The notes under the pieces: model-generated
What the model was told of the DNA's origin: nothing
Database searches by the model: none
Seen by the model: the letters and a program-made list of their open reading frames with translations, nothing else
Shown here: in pieces, positions 24,792 to 33,004 of the stretch
Numbering within the stretch: the stretch's first letter is position 1
Layout of the letters: the number at the start of each line of letters is the position of its first letter
Assembly: GCA_944323615.1 (NCBI GenBank)
Contig: CALUTG010000012.1
Span: forward strand, 1 to 36,761
Source: Candidatus Gastranaerophilales bacterium
GTDB taxonomy: Bacteria; Cyanobacteriota; Vampirovibrionia; Gastranaerophilales; Gastranaerophilaceae
Direction of reading: 5' to 3'
Length of the DNA stretch: 36,761 nucleotides
Program-made: the position numbers and the translations under genes

Positions 24792-24818
24792 GATATTTAA
24801 TATCTTTCGGGCTTTTTT
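24785..24818 (+). terminator. Riboswitch-controlled intrinsic terminator (expression platform)
   Basis: CCTGGGAGATAT (24785-24796) pairs with ATATCTTTCGGG (24800-24811), including G-U pairs, with a TTA loop, followed by CTTTTTT (24812-24818). Its 5' arm is also part of riboswitch P1, which makes the two folds mutually exclusive and predicts induction by ligand. Confidence 0.85.
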
Positions 24819-24844
24819 GTTAGTTAAAGAAGAAAGGATAATTT

Positions 24845-25162
24845 ATGGAATGGATTCACTTATTTGTAGCAGGATTATTTGAGGTGAGCTGGGCAATCTG
24901 CTTAAAGTATTCGCATGGCTTTACTGTTATTGTTCCTTCAATATTAACAATAATTTTGATGGTAGCCAGTATCTATTTTCTGGCTCTGGCGTTAAAGAGC
25001 CTGCCCTTGGGGACGGCTTATGCTATATGGACAGGGATAGGAACTCTCGGAACTGTTATTCTCGGTATAATTCTTTTTAAAGAACCGGCAACAGCATTAA
25101 GACTATTTTGTATAATGTTAATTATTTGCGGAATAACCGGATTAAAGCTGATTTCAAACTAG
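24845..25162 (+). CDS. SMR-family exporter (Gdx/SugE-type guanidinium/H+ antiporter)
   Basis: 105 aa inner-membrane protein with four helices, the standard size for small multidrug resistance proteins. The essential E13 lies in the first helix (AGLFEVSWAICLKYS). The signature GTAYAIWTGIGTLGTVILGI lies in the third, and AWAICLKYS/GLKLI-type ends are typical of the SugE/Gdx subfamily. A guanidine-I riboswitch and terminator lie directly upstream, which strongly supports a guanidinium exporter over a general drug pump. AAAGGA precedes the ATG. It is convergent with rfbA, 10 nt away. Confidence 0.92.
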   Translation: MEWIHLFVAGLFEVSWAICLKYSHGFTVIVPSILTIILMVASIYFLALALKSLPLGTAYAIWTGIGTLGTVILGIILFKEPATALRLFCIMLIICGITGLKLISN

Positions 25163-25171
25163 TTTTATATT

Positions 25172-26038
25172 TTATCTTAAATTCTTAATATATGAAAAAT
25201 ATTCATTATTTTTATACTTTTCAGCTCCGTGCTGAATTGTTGCTTTATCTAAAAACCCTACCCTGTAGGCAACTTCTTCTAAGCAGGCAATTTTAATTCC
25301 CTGATTTTCTTCAATTGTCTGGACATACTGTCCTGCTTTTAGCAAGGAAGCATGTGTTCCTGTGTCAAGCCATGCGAATCCGCGGCCTAAAAGTTCTGTA
25401 TGCAGATGTCCTTTTTCAAGATAAATTCTATTTAGGTCAGTGATTTCAAGCTCTCCTCTGGAGGATGGCTTAAGAGCCTTTGCATATTCAATAACTTTGT
25501 TATCATAGAAATAGAGTCCGGTGACTGCATAGTTAGATTTTGGGTTTTGAGGTTTCTCTTCTATTGAAAGTGCCTTCCCATTTTTATCAAATTCAACAAC
25601 CCCGAATCTTTCAGGGTCTTTTACGTAGTAGCCGAATATTGTTGCAATACCATTGTCGGCTCTTTGTACTGATTCTTTTAATGATTTTGAAAATCCTGCA
25701 CCGTAGAAAATATTATCCCCCAGAATCATTGCAACGGAATCGTTTTTGATGAATTCTTCTCCCAAAATAAAGGCTTGAGCTAAACCGTCCGGACTTGGCT
25801 GTACTTTGTATGAAAAGTTAACTCCAAATTGAGAGCCGTCTCCTAATAAGATTTGAAAGTTTTTTATATCATGCGGAGTGGAGATAATAAGAATATCTTT
25901 TATTCCGGCGAGCATTAAAACGGATATCGGATAATAGACCATAGGTTTATCGTATACAGGCAAAAGCTGTTTTGACACAACCATTGTGCTCGGGTATAAT
26001 CTTGTTCCGCTGCCTCCGGCTAATACTATACCTTTCAT
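25172..26038 (-). CDS. rfbA: Glucose-1-phosphate thymidylyltransferase
   Basis: 288 aa from the ATG at 26038, chosen because GGAGG lies directly upstream; the frame extends 13 codons further. Converts glucose-1-phosphate and dTTP to dTDP-glucose, the first step of the dTDP-rhamnose route. The nucleotide-binding loop [64 protein letters not shown] and [13 protein letters not shown] are classic RmlA motifs. It is the last gene of the rfbC-rfbB-rfbA operon. Confidence 0.96.
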   Translation of the reverse strand: MKGIVLAGGSGTRLYPSTMVVSKQLLPVYDKPMVYYPISVLMLAGIKDILIISTPHDIKNFQILLGDGSQFGVNFSYKVQPSPDGLAQAFILGEEFIKNDSVAMILGDNIFYGAGFSKSLKESVQRADNGIATIFGYYVKDPERFGVVEFDKNGKALSIEEKPQNPKSNYAVTGLYFYDNKVIEYAKALKPSSRGELEITDLNRIYLEKGHLHTELLGRGFAWLDTGTHASLLKAGQYVQTIEENQGIKIACLEEVAYRVGFLDKATIQHGAEKYKNNEYFSYIKNLR

Positions 26039-26051
26039 TGATTCCCTCCTT

Positions 26052-27032
26052 TTACACAAGAACTTTCTTGTTTTCAATGGATTTTATCCAGTCCTGATTA
26101 TTTAAATACCAGTCAATTGTTATTTTTATTCCTTCTTCAAATGTTATTGAAGGTTCCCAGCCTAATTCAGAAGTTATTTTGTTATTTGCAATGGCATAAC
26201 GTCTATCGTGTCCCAATCTGTCCTCAACGTACTGAATAGAAGATTCATCCTTGCCCATTGCTTCCAAAATAAGACGTGTTATTTCAAGGTTAGTCTTTTC
26301 GTTGTGTCCGCCGATATTGTAGATTTCACCAACCTTCCCCTTATGCAGGACAACATCAATAGCCTCGCAGTGATCATATACATAGAGCCAGTCGCGGACA
26401 TTTAAGCCGTCGCCGTAGACGGGAACTTTTTCCCCTTTAAGGAGTTGAGAAATAAAGAACGGAATAAGTTTTTCAGGATACTGGTATGGTCCGTAGTTAT
26501 TAGAACATCTTGTGTTTAAGGTAGGCAGCCCGTAAGTTTCTCTGTAGGCTCTTACAAGAAGATCGGCACTGGCTTTACTTGCTGAATACGGGCTGTTTGG
26601 AGCAAGCGGGGTCGTTTCATAAAAATAACCGGTTTCGCCAAGTGAGCCGTAGACTTCATCCGTAGAAATCTGCAGGAATCTTTCTATCCCAATTTCTTTG
26701 CTTGCCTGCAGCAAGTTTAAAGTTCCCTGAATATTAGTTTCAATAAATATTTCAGGATGTTTTATAGAATTATCCACGTGAGATTCGGCAGCAAAGTTGA
26801 TAACACAATCACTCCCCGCTATTAATTCACATACAAGTTTTTTGTCACATATATTTCCGTGAATAAACGTGTAATTAGGATTATTTTCAATATCTTTTAA
26901 ATTCTCAATATTACCGCAATATGTCAGGGCATCAAGGTTAATAATTTTGTAATCCGGATGTTTTTTGAGCTCATGTCTGATAAAGCAGCTGCCTATAAAT
27001 CCGGCTCCGCCTGTTACAAGTAATACTGTCAT
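26052..27032 (-). CDS. rfbB: dTDP-glucose 4,6-dehydratase
   Basis: 326 aa extended short-chain dehydrogenase that makes dTDP-4-keto-6-deoxyglucose. NAD-binding TGGAGFIGS (7-15), the active-site trio T124-D125-E126 (QISTDEVYG) and Y149xxxK153 ([11 protein letters not shown]) are intact, and [19 protein letters not shown] and [16 protein letters not shown] confirm the RmlB subfamily. The start ATG overlaps the rfbC stop by 1 nt and lies 14 nt upstream of rfbA, so the three genes are co-transcribed. Confidence 0.97.
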   Translation of the reverse strand: MTVLLVTGGAGFIGSCFIRHELKKHPDYKIINLDALTYCGNIENLKDIENNPNYTFIHGNICDKKLVCELIAGSDCVINFAAESHVDNSIKHPEIFIETNIQGTLNLLQASKEIGIERFLQISTDEVYGSLGETGYFYETTPLAPNSPYSASKASADLLVRAYRETYGLPTLNTRCSNNYGPYQYPEKLIPFFISQLLKGEKVPVYGDGLNVRDWLYVYDHCEAIDVVLHKGKVGEIYNIGGHNEKTNLEITRLILEAMGKDESSIQYVEDRLGHDRRYAIANNKITSELGWEPSITFEEGIKITIDWYLNNQDWIKSIENKKVLV

Positions 27033-27589
27033 TAGATTAATTCCTTTTTGTTAATTTCACTTAATTTAGGCTGAACCATGTCCTTATCAGACAGAATTGG
27101 TTCAAAATCGATACCCCAGTCGATATTTATATCTTTGTCGTTCCAGAGAACCCCTCTATCAGCTTGAGAATTATATTCTCCGCTTGCTTTGTAAAGGATT
27201 TCAGCTTCTTTTGATAATACAACAAATCCATGGGCAAAACCATCGGGTATAAAGAGCATATATTTGTTTTCTTCTGATAATTCAACTTTTACATATTTAC
27301 CGAAAGTTTTTGAATCAGGTCTTATGTCTACTGCAACATCATATATGCGGCCTTTGGTACATCTTACAAGCTTGGCTTGTCCGTATGGCTTTACTTGATA
27401 ATGCAAGCCTCTTAACACATGGGCTGCAGACTTGGAGTGGTTATCTTGATTGAATTCAACAGTAATTCCGTTTGCAAAAAAGTCTGATTTTTTGTAGCTT
27501 TCCAGAAAAAAGCCTCTATTGTCCCCAAAAACCTTTGGCTTTACAAGTATTATATCTTTAATTTCCTGTTTTTCAAATTCAAACGGCAT
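27032..27589 (-). CDS. rfbC: dTDP-4-dehydrorhamnose 3,5-epimerase
   Basis: 185 aa from the ATG at 27589, preceded by AAAGGAG; a longer frame to 27634 crosses the promoter. Cupin-fold enzyme that epimerises dTDP-4-keto-6-deoxyglucose. The core contains FGDNRGFFLESYK, SKSAAHVLRGLHYQ with catalytic H63, KLVRCTKGRIYDVAVDIRP with K73, and FIPDGFAHGFVVLS; Y133 is the likely acid. It is the first gene of the operon, behind a strong promoter. The fourth enzyme, RfbD, is not encoded in the window. Confidence 0.96.
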   Translation of the reverse strand: MPFEFEKQEIKDIILVKPKVFGDNRGFFLESYKKSDFFANGITVEFNQDNHSKSAAHVLRGLHYQVKPYGQAKLVRCTKGRIYDVAVDIRPDSKTFGKYVKVELSEENKYMLFIPDGFAHGFVVLSKEAEILYKASGEYNSQADRGVLWNDKDINIDWGIDFEPILSDKDMVQPKLSEINKKELI

Positions 27590-27605
27590 ATCTACTCCTT
27601 TGATT

Positions 27606-27634
27606 ATTATACTATCTATAATTACATAGCACAA
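27606..27634 (-). promoter_or_regulatory. Sigma-70-type promoter of rfbCBA
   Basis: On the minus strand -35 TTGTGC (27634-27629) and consensus -10 TATAAT (27611-27606) are separated by exactly 17 nt. Transcription would begin near 27599, just upstream of the AAAGGAG site of rfbC. Confidence 0.75.
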
Positions 27635-27681
27635 TCGGGTAGTAGTTGATAATTAACCGTATGGCTAAAATGTTTCATTTG

Positions 27682-27690
27682 TGCTAAACT
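27682..27690 (+). promoter_or_regulatory. Extended -10 box 8 nt before the 27699 start codon (leaderless candidate)
   Basis: TG-C-TAAACT is an extended -10 form (TG at 27682-27683, hexamer 27685-27690) followed by 8 nt and the ATG at 27699. No SD sequence is present for that ATG or for the in-frame GTG at 27681. Confidence 0.4.
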
Positions 27691-27698
27691 TCATAACG

Positions 27699-29369
27699 AT
27701 GAGCAGCGAATATTCATACTGGCAGGATTTTTTTAAATCGGAAAAATTTAAGAGAAATCTAAATAGTCTTAAAGGGAAACTAAAAAATAAAAAAGTAGTT
27801 TTCTATTGTAACGGTATTTATTTTGATGCTTTAAGCGACTTATATAATTTATCTGAATATTTTTCTGTAGTAGGAGTTTCTGATATAAGGTATGAACAAA
27901 GTTGTGAGCCGGATTATAAAGGTTATAAGTGTATTAAGCCTTCTGAATTAAGACACTCCGGAGCAGATTGTGTGATTATATCCTCTCCAAATCCGGATTT
28001 TATAAAAGAATATTTACAGAAAAATAACCTTGTAAAATCAGTTATTCTGCCTATTTATAAACCCCGGGAGAATCTTTTCTTTAGATTCGGGCTCGCTTTG
28101 GAGTATTTTAAAGTTACGAAAAGTCTGTACAGAAGTATAAAATACTGCTTGTGTTGCACGGAAGAAGAATTGCAGACAAAAATTAATTATGAGAAAGTCT
28201 TACAGAGGGTAAAGAAGAGGGGGAAATCAGGAGAAAAACTCAGTGTACTTTTTGTTTGTGAAGAAAATCAAAAATGGGGTTATCAGTTTGTATATGAGCT
28301 GCTGAAAAAAGATCCTGGATTTGAAGTTTTGCCGGTTGTTTTATATCCGATTATTTCAAAAAACAGAGTGGACTTTACACAGGAAAAGAATAAAGAATTT
28401 TTTGCAAAACAAGGAGTAGAATCTGTTGACGGGTATGATTACGACAAAAAAACAAAAATTGATTTAAAAACATTTGCTCCGGACATAGTTTTTTACCAGC
28501 AGCCCTGGTATCTTGAAGGAGAAAATCATCCTGTAAATCTTTCAAAATACGCGCTTACAATAATGATACCGTACGGATATACGACATTGAGCGAAAAAAA
28601 TTGGGGTTCGGATGCTGTAAGACGGGTTTATTCAAATCTGTGGATGTTTTTTTCTGAGAGTAAATATCATAACAAGTTTTATGAAAAGGCTGCGGGAATG
28701 AGGCATAAAGACAATTTGCTCGCTACCGGAACCCCGAAACTTGATTACTACCATATGCCTGTAAAACAGGAATTTGAAGACCTGTGGAAAGGCGGGAAAA
28801 ACCGTATTATCTGGGCGCCTCACCATTCAATAAACAATACGGGGCTTTGTATGAGTACTTTTGAAGAGTATTATAAGTTTTTACTTGATTTTGCAAAAAA
28901 TCACAGAGAGTATTCTTTTGTTGTCAAACCTCATCCGGCTCTGAGAAGTGCATGTGCTTCTCAGCGATTTATGACGGAAGAGGAGTACGATGCGTATATG
29001 GAAGAGTGGAATAATCTTCCAAACGCGAGTGTTTATACGGAAGGAAATTATTTTGATATTTTTAAAACTTCGGACGTCTTGGTAACAGACTGTTCATCAT
29101 TCTTTGCGGAATATTTTCCGACAGGAAACCCTATTGTTCTGCTAGATAAGAAAAATCGCGCTCCGTTTGATAAATTCGGAAAGCAGCTTGAAAAAGGGTT
29201 TTATAAAGTAAATAAACCTGAGGAGCTTCCTGTACTACTTGAAAATATATTATTGAAGAATGATGACCAGCTTGTAAACACAAGAAGAAAAATAAAAAAT
29301 AAGGTATTTTATCTTCCCGCACAAAGTGTTTCAAGTTTAATTGTTAAATTTTTGCTATCTAAGATTTAG
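27699..29369 (+). CDS. CDP-glycerol glycerophosphotransferase-like protein (TagB/TagF family) with N-terminal Rossmann-like domain
   Basis: 556 aa from the ATG at 27699; a GTG at 27681 is in frame but overlaps the -10 box. Residues about 25-110 are a Rossmann-like domain (KNKKVVFYCNGIYFDALSDL, VVGVSDIRYE, GADCVIISSPNPDF) of the kind also found on the FkbM proteins in this locus. About 185-550 is the TagB/TagF-type GT-B fold: LSVLFVCEENQKWGYQFVYE, TIMIPYGYTTLSEKNWGSDA, IIWAPHHSINN, FVVKPHPALR and VLVTDCSSFFAEYFPTGNPI. Family members add phosphopolyols to polymers. Acceptor and donor are not predictable. It is convergent with the large minus-strand operon, ends overlapping by 11 nt. Confidence 0.88.
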   Translation: MSSEYSYWQDFFKSEKFKRNLNSLKGKLKNKKVVFYCNGIYFDALSDLYNLSEYFSVVGVSDIRYEQSCEPDYKGYKCIKPSELRHSGADCVIISSPNPDFIKEYLQKNNLVKSVILPIYKPRENLFFRFGLALEYFKVTKSLYRSIKYCLCCTEEELQTKINYEKVLQRVKKRGKSGEKLSVLFVCEENQKWGYQFVYELLKKDPGFEVLPVVLYPIISKNRVDFTQEKNKEFFAKQGVESVDGYDYDKKTKIDLKTFAPDIVFYQQPWYLEGENHPVNLSKYALTIMIPYGYTTLSEKNWGSDAVRRVYSNLWMFFSESKYHNKFYEKAAGMRHKDNLLATGTPKLDYYHMPVKQEFEDLWKGGKNRIIWAPHHSINNTGLCMSTFEEYYKFLLDFAKNHREYSFVVKPHPALRSACASQRFMTEEEYDAYMEEWNNLPNASVYTEGNYFDIFKTSDVLVTDCSSFFAEYFPTGNPIVLLDKKNRAPFDKFGKQLEKGFYKVNKPEELPVLLENILLKNDDQLVNTRRKIKNKVFYLPAQSVSSLIVKFLLSKI

Positions 29370-30474
29370 CAAGCTCTTTTGGTATTGCATATAATACGGT
29401 ATCCAAATTGCATCCGAGATAATGTCCCAGTCTGAATTCATAGTTGGTAAGCCATTCTTGAAGCATTAGCGGGATAGTATAAAAATGTTCATCTGAATGG
29501 TAGATGGAAATAGCCAGCTGCGGTCTTTGTTCAATAAGTGTTCTTTTTGCTCCTTTTAGTACATTGATTTCGGCATTTTCAACATCCAGCTTTATATAAT
29601 CTATTTTTAGTCCGCGCTCAGCAGCAAAGTTATCTATATTAACCGTTTCTATTTTAATTATTTTGTGCGGACGATGGGTATCGGGTTTTGTTTCAACTAT
29701 TGCAGAACCGCCCTTGGCCTGTGTTTCTTCTCTAAACTCAAGAGTGGTTTCTTCTTTCCATAACCCTTTTTTTATAATTTCAATACGCTTTTCGTCTTTA
29801 ATAATTAAATCTATGATGTTGTCTTTAAAGTTATCGTAGCAAGGTTCAAACATATAAACCTTTTCAATATTAGGAAAATTTTGAATAAAAGTCAGCGCAG
29901 TAAATCCGTCAAGCCCGCCTCCGTCTATTGCTGTTTTTATCGCATTTTTGTTAATGAACTCAAAGTAATGTTCAAGCGCAACCTTCCCGTTGTATCTTTC
30001 AGGGTAATGTTTATTATAGTATGCCTTTATTTCAGGTTCATATTTCATACTGTTGGTTCGGGCTTTTGCCAAAAATTTAAAGAGATTTCTGTCTTTAGAG
30101 GTTTTAAAGACCTTTGCGGTTTTATTAATATCCCATTTTGGTTTTTCTTTTTGACAAAATTCATCGAAATCTTTTTTATTTGGAATAATAACATTTTTAA
30201 GTCCGAAACTTTTCATAAGTGTTCCGAGATAATACCTTGCAGAATATGACGCCGGTATTCCAGTATCAATTTCATTCAAATGTTCTGATAATTGTTTTGG
30301 TTTATAAAGAGGCAGCCCCTTTAAAGTTCCCGTTACGGATGAATCAATGAAAAATTTTACCTCGGTATCAGGTCTTTGTTTTTTGAGTTCTTCATATATT
30401 CTTTCCGCAATCCGGCTGGAACCCCATATACAGATTTTAGCGTTCTCTTTTATCTCCTTAAAACAATTATGCAT
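29359..30474 (-). CDS. FkbM-family methyltransferase with N-terminal Rossmann-like domain (copy 1)
   Basis: 371 aa. Residues 8-100 (ENAKICIWGSSRIAERIYEE, FFIDSSVTGTLKGLPLYKP) form a nucleotide-sugar-binding-like Rossmann unit. About 185-365 is the FkbM methyltransferase domain: SAM-binding TAIDGGGLDGFTALTF, VYMFEPCYDNFKDNI, IDYIKLDVENAEINVLKGAK and RPQLAISIYHSDEHFY. Family members O-methylate sugars or related hydroxyls. It is a close paralogue of the gene at 33005 (shared endings FRLGHY and VLYAIPKEL), pointing to duplication within the locus. AAAGGA precedes the ATG. Last gene of the minus-strand operon. Confidence 0.87.
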   Translation of the reverse strand: MHNCFKEIKENAKICIWGSSRIAERIYEELKKQRPDTEVKFFIDSSVTGTLKGLPLYKPKQLSEHLNEIDTGIPASYSARYYLGTLMKSFGLKNVIIPNKKDFDEFCQKEKPKWDINKTAKVFKTSKDRNLFKFLAKARTNSMKYEPEIKAYYNKHYPERYNGKVALEHYFEFINKNAIKTAIDGGGLDGFTALTFIQNFPNIEKVYMFEPCYDNFKDNIIDLIIKDEKRIEIIKKGLWKEETTLEFREETQAKGGSAIVETKPDTHRPHKIIKIETVNIDNFAAERGLKIDYIKLDVENAEINVLKGAKRTLIEQRPQLAISIYHSDEHFYTIPLMLQEWLTNYEFRLGHYLGCNLDTVLYAIPKELAKS

Positions 30475-30490
30475 ATGCTTTTCCTTTCAG

Positions 30491-31702
30491 TTATTTTGTA
30501 GTTAGCATTTTTGTTAAAATGCTTTTCATTGTATTGTAAGAGTATTCTTTAAGAAAATTAATTCTGTCTTCGCTCAGACCTTGCTTCATTGCGATTTCAA
30601 GCTGATTAACAATATAAACGCTGTCATTAAATTTATCGGGTGTGATGAATGTAGAGGCTGTTTGAATAAATTCTGAGAATCTGGTAAGTTTCTTATTCCA
30701 TACTATTCCGACAGTAGGAATTCCGAGGGATGTAGCTATTATGTTTGCGTGTAATCTCGAGGCTGCAACGGCTTTGTAAGTTTTTATTCTGTTAACAAGC
30801 TGGTCTGCACTTGTTGGTTTTGGTGCAATTAAATTAGCAGGTTTATTCAAAGTCTTTAGGAGTTTTAATCCGAATTCATAATCCACATCGCTTCCGTTGC
30901 AGAACAATTCCCACTTGTATCCCCGTCTGTCAATCTCTTTGATTATATTTAACTGCATATTTTCAGCTTCTTTGCAGCTAAACATCAGTTCGCTGTCCGA
31001 AAAAATCTTGGGACGGATAATACCTATTCCTATTAGGTCTGAATTATCCTTTTTTACGTTATAGCATTCTTGAGTCCATAATGCGGGATCAAGAATTTGC
31101 TTACACATCTTTTTATTGTACACCAACTCCTTTAGATAGTTTATATCATCTCTTGTAGTAACAGCTTTAACACATTTTTGGTCCAATAAATACTTGTATA
31201 AAAGATGCTCAATAAATACAGACGGCTTTTCGATACCTATAGCATTAAAATAAACCGGAATTTTATGTTTTTTGCAATATTCAATAACAGGATAAATTCC
31301 TCGCCATAGCTGCATATATGAATGTTGAAAAATTCCGCCGCCTGCAAAAATTACAACATCTGCATCTTTGAGCATACTATTGTAGTACTCCTGAATTTCA
31401 GGATTTGTTTTTGTATATTTTGCCCAGAAATAAATTGATGCCAGAAAAAATAAGTTTTCGGTTAGTTTTTGGGATAGTATTGATTTATAGTACAATATGT
31501 CCAAAACTTTTCTTAGTGTTCGCTGAAATTGTTTAAGCTCTTTGTAATGTACTGACGGCGGAATCATATTCCCTATCTTAATTGCAGAAGGTTCTTGAAT
31601 TTCTTCGGTAATTCTGTGCAATAAAAAATCAAACGTATCACTGATGGCTTTGTCCCCCAGTAATGACGGTTCTTCAACATAAAGTGATACAATATTTTTC
31701 AT
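30491..31702 (-). CDS. Polysaccharide pyruvyltransferase family protein (WcaK/CsaB-like)
   Basis: 403 aa. The family (polysaccharide pyruvyl transferase, PF04230-type) is recognised by ADVVIFAGGGIFQHSYMQLW near residue 110, IPVYFNAIGIEKP, VTTRDDINYLKELV, DPALW, and the C-terminal AVAASRLHANIIATSLGIPT with VGIVWNKKLTRFSEFI. Such enzymes attach ketal pyruvate from phosphoenolpyruvate to sugars, giving negative charge. The N-terminal YVEEPSLLGDKAISDTFD is also typical. Four nt separate it from the upstream methyltransferase. There is no signal or membrane segment; it acts in the cytoplasm on lipid-linked glycan. Confidence 0.87.
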   Translation of the reverse strand: MKNIVSLYVEEPSLLGDKAISDTFDFLLHRITEEIQEPSAIKIGNMIPPSVHYKELKQFQRTLRKVLDILYYKSILSQKLTENLFFLASIYFWAKYTKTNPEIQEYYNSMLKDADVVIFAGGGIFQHSYMQLWRGIYPVIEYCKKHKIPVYFNAIGIEKPSVFIEHLLYKYLLDQKCVKAVTTRDDINYLKELVYNKKMCKQILDPALWTQECYNVKKDNSDLIGIGIIRPKIFSDSELMFSCKEAENMQLNIIKEIDRRGYKWELFCNGSDVDYEFGLKLLKTLNKPANLIAPKPTSADQLVNRIKTYKAVAASRLHANIIATSLGIPTVGIVWNKKLTRFSEFIQTASTFITPDKFNDSVYIVNQLEIAMKQGLSEDRINFLKEYSYNTMKSILTKMLTTK

Positions 31703-31705
31703 AAT

Positions 31706-32263
31706 TTAATTAAAAACCTCAGCTTTAGTTATATTAGGGAAATTCCGTTTTTTGAAAAAGCAATATGATTCTCCATCGTGGTAATCTGTATGTACAATGG
31801 GAACTTCTAAAACGAAGCCGTTATCCTCAAATATTTTAACAAGTTCATTCACGGTCATATTGTTAACCCATATTACCGAACGCTTTGTTGTTATTTCTTT
31901 AAAGTGATAAGAACATACGACATAGTTCATACAGGATGCAATATTTTTTATAAAGGATTCGACATCATAAATATATTCAATAATTCCGCTGCATAAAGCA
32001 AGGTCAGCCTGTTCTTTGTAGAATTCCCCTTTATTAAAATCTACTGTTATAGTAGTCGGGCAATGTTTGTATACATCAACCGGAATATATTTTATGTTCT
32101 CCGGAATTAATTTGCTTGCCCATTGGTTACCGCATCCTAAATCCGTTATTGAATTTATTTTACTTAAATCAAGACACGAAAAGAGGTATTCTAATCGTGT
32201 AAAAAAAGAGTGTTTATACTGTAAATGCTCTGTCCATGTATTTTTATTAAGAGTTGCTGTCAT
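31706..32263 (-). CDS. Small class I SAM-dependent methyltransferase-like protein
   Basis: 185 aa. The Rossmann core begins ITDLGCGNQWASKLIPENIK (SAM loop DxGCG), then YIPVDVYKHCPTTITVDFNK with the acidic residue after strand 2, and ADLALCSGIIEYIYDVESFI and MNYVVCSYHF. The end WVNNMTVNELVKIFEDNGFV is followed by EVPIVHTDYHDG, as in other sugar methyltransferases. It lacks an N-terminal extension, so it is a minimal enzyme. It is tightly placed between the acyltransferase (4-nt gap) and the pyruvyltransferase (4-nt gap). Substrate unknown. Confidence 0.85.
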   Translation of the reverse strand: MTATLNKNTWTEHLQYKHSFFTRLEYLFSCLDLSKINSITDLGCGNQWASKLIPENIKYIPVDVYKHCPTTITVDFNKGEFYKEQADLALCSGIIEYIYDVESFIKNIASCMNYVVCSYHFKEITTKRSVIWVNNMTVNELVKIFEDNGFVLEVPIVHTDYHDGESYCFFKKRNFPNITKAEVFN

Positions 32264-32266
32264 CTA

Positions 32267-33004
32267 TTAAATCAAATCCTTTATGTATATTTTCTTTGTA
32301 TCCCAATCTTCAGGGAAGCATTTGTTCCAATTTACATTTCTTTTGACGACTTTAGCAGGAATTCCTGCCAGTATGCAATTAGTGTCATTAAATTCTTTTG
32401 TAACAATGGATCCTGCTGCGACTGTACAGTTATCCGGAATTTTACTGCCTTTTAGCAGCAGAGCTCGATGTGCTATCCAGACATGATTTCCAATTTCAAT
32501 ACTTTTTGAAGGATTTAATAGTTCATATGAGTCCAGATCATATATAGTATGTGAGTCTGTTGTTCTTAGCATAACTCCGTAACTCATCATACAACCGGAG
32601 CCGATTTTTATTTCAGTGTTGTTTGTATAGTGCATTATAAAAAAGGCTTCTTGTACAGTAAAATTTTCTCCGCATATAAATTTAGTATTATCTCCGAGAA
32701 ATATTCCTGCTGAACGGATCCCGGATGATCTGCCTATTTTTACAACATTATTGCTGCCTCTGCATATAACATCCATTTTTGCTATTCTATAAGGCTCTTT
32801 TATCTCTATATAATTGTTTTTCCCTAAAAATTTAACCTTAAGGCCCTTTATTTTTGGATTTTTAATTACGGTACCATCTAATTTAATCACAACAATTCTG
32901 TTGTTGCTGTTCACTCTTTTTAATTTTTGAGCAATCTGATATAAGATAGTACGAATAAATTTGTTTTTCCAAATCAATAATGGTATAGAATACTTAAGTT
33001 TCAT
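32267..33004 (-). CDS. Hexapeptide-repeat acyltransferase (left-handed beta-helix)
   Basis: 245 aa. The middle (about 60-215) is a left-handed beta-helix of hexapeptide repeats (NVVKIGRSSGIRSAGIFLGD, TEIKIGSGCMMSYGVMLRTT, IEIGNHVWIAHRALLLKGSK, NCTVAAGSIVTKEF), with the substrate loop DSHTIYD and the classic end CILAGIPAKVVKRNVNW. This is the O-acetyltransferase type (WcaF/maa/colanic-like) that uses acetyl-CoA. It follows the FkbM gene with no gap and precedes the methyltransferase by 4 nt. Confidence 0.9.
   Translation of the reverse strand: MKLKYSIPLLIWKNKFIRTILYQIAQKLKRVNSNNRIVVIKLDGTVIKNPKIKGLKVKFLGKNNYIEIKEPYRIAKMDVICRGSNNVVKIGRSSGIRSAGIFLGDNTKFICGENFTVQEAFFIMHYTNNTEIKIGSGCMMSYGVMLRTTDSHTIYDLDSYELLNPSKSIEIGNHVWIAHRALLLKGSKIPDNCTVAAGSIVTKEFNDTNCILAGIPAKVVKRNVNWNKCFPEDWDTKKIYIKDLI

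Noticed and set aside
24688-24882. A 64-codon plus-strand open frame
   Set aside because: It lies over the guanidine-I riboswitch and its terminator and runs into the SMR gene out of frame; the RNA structure explains the sequence.
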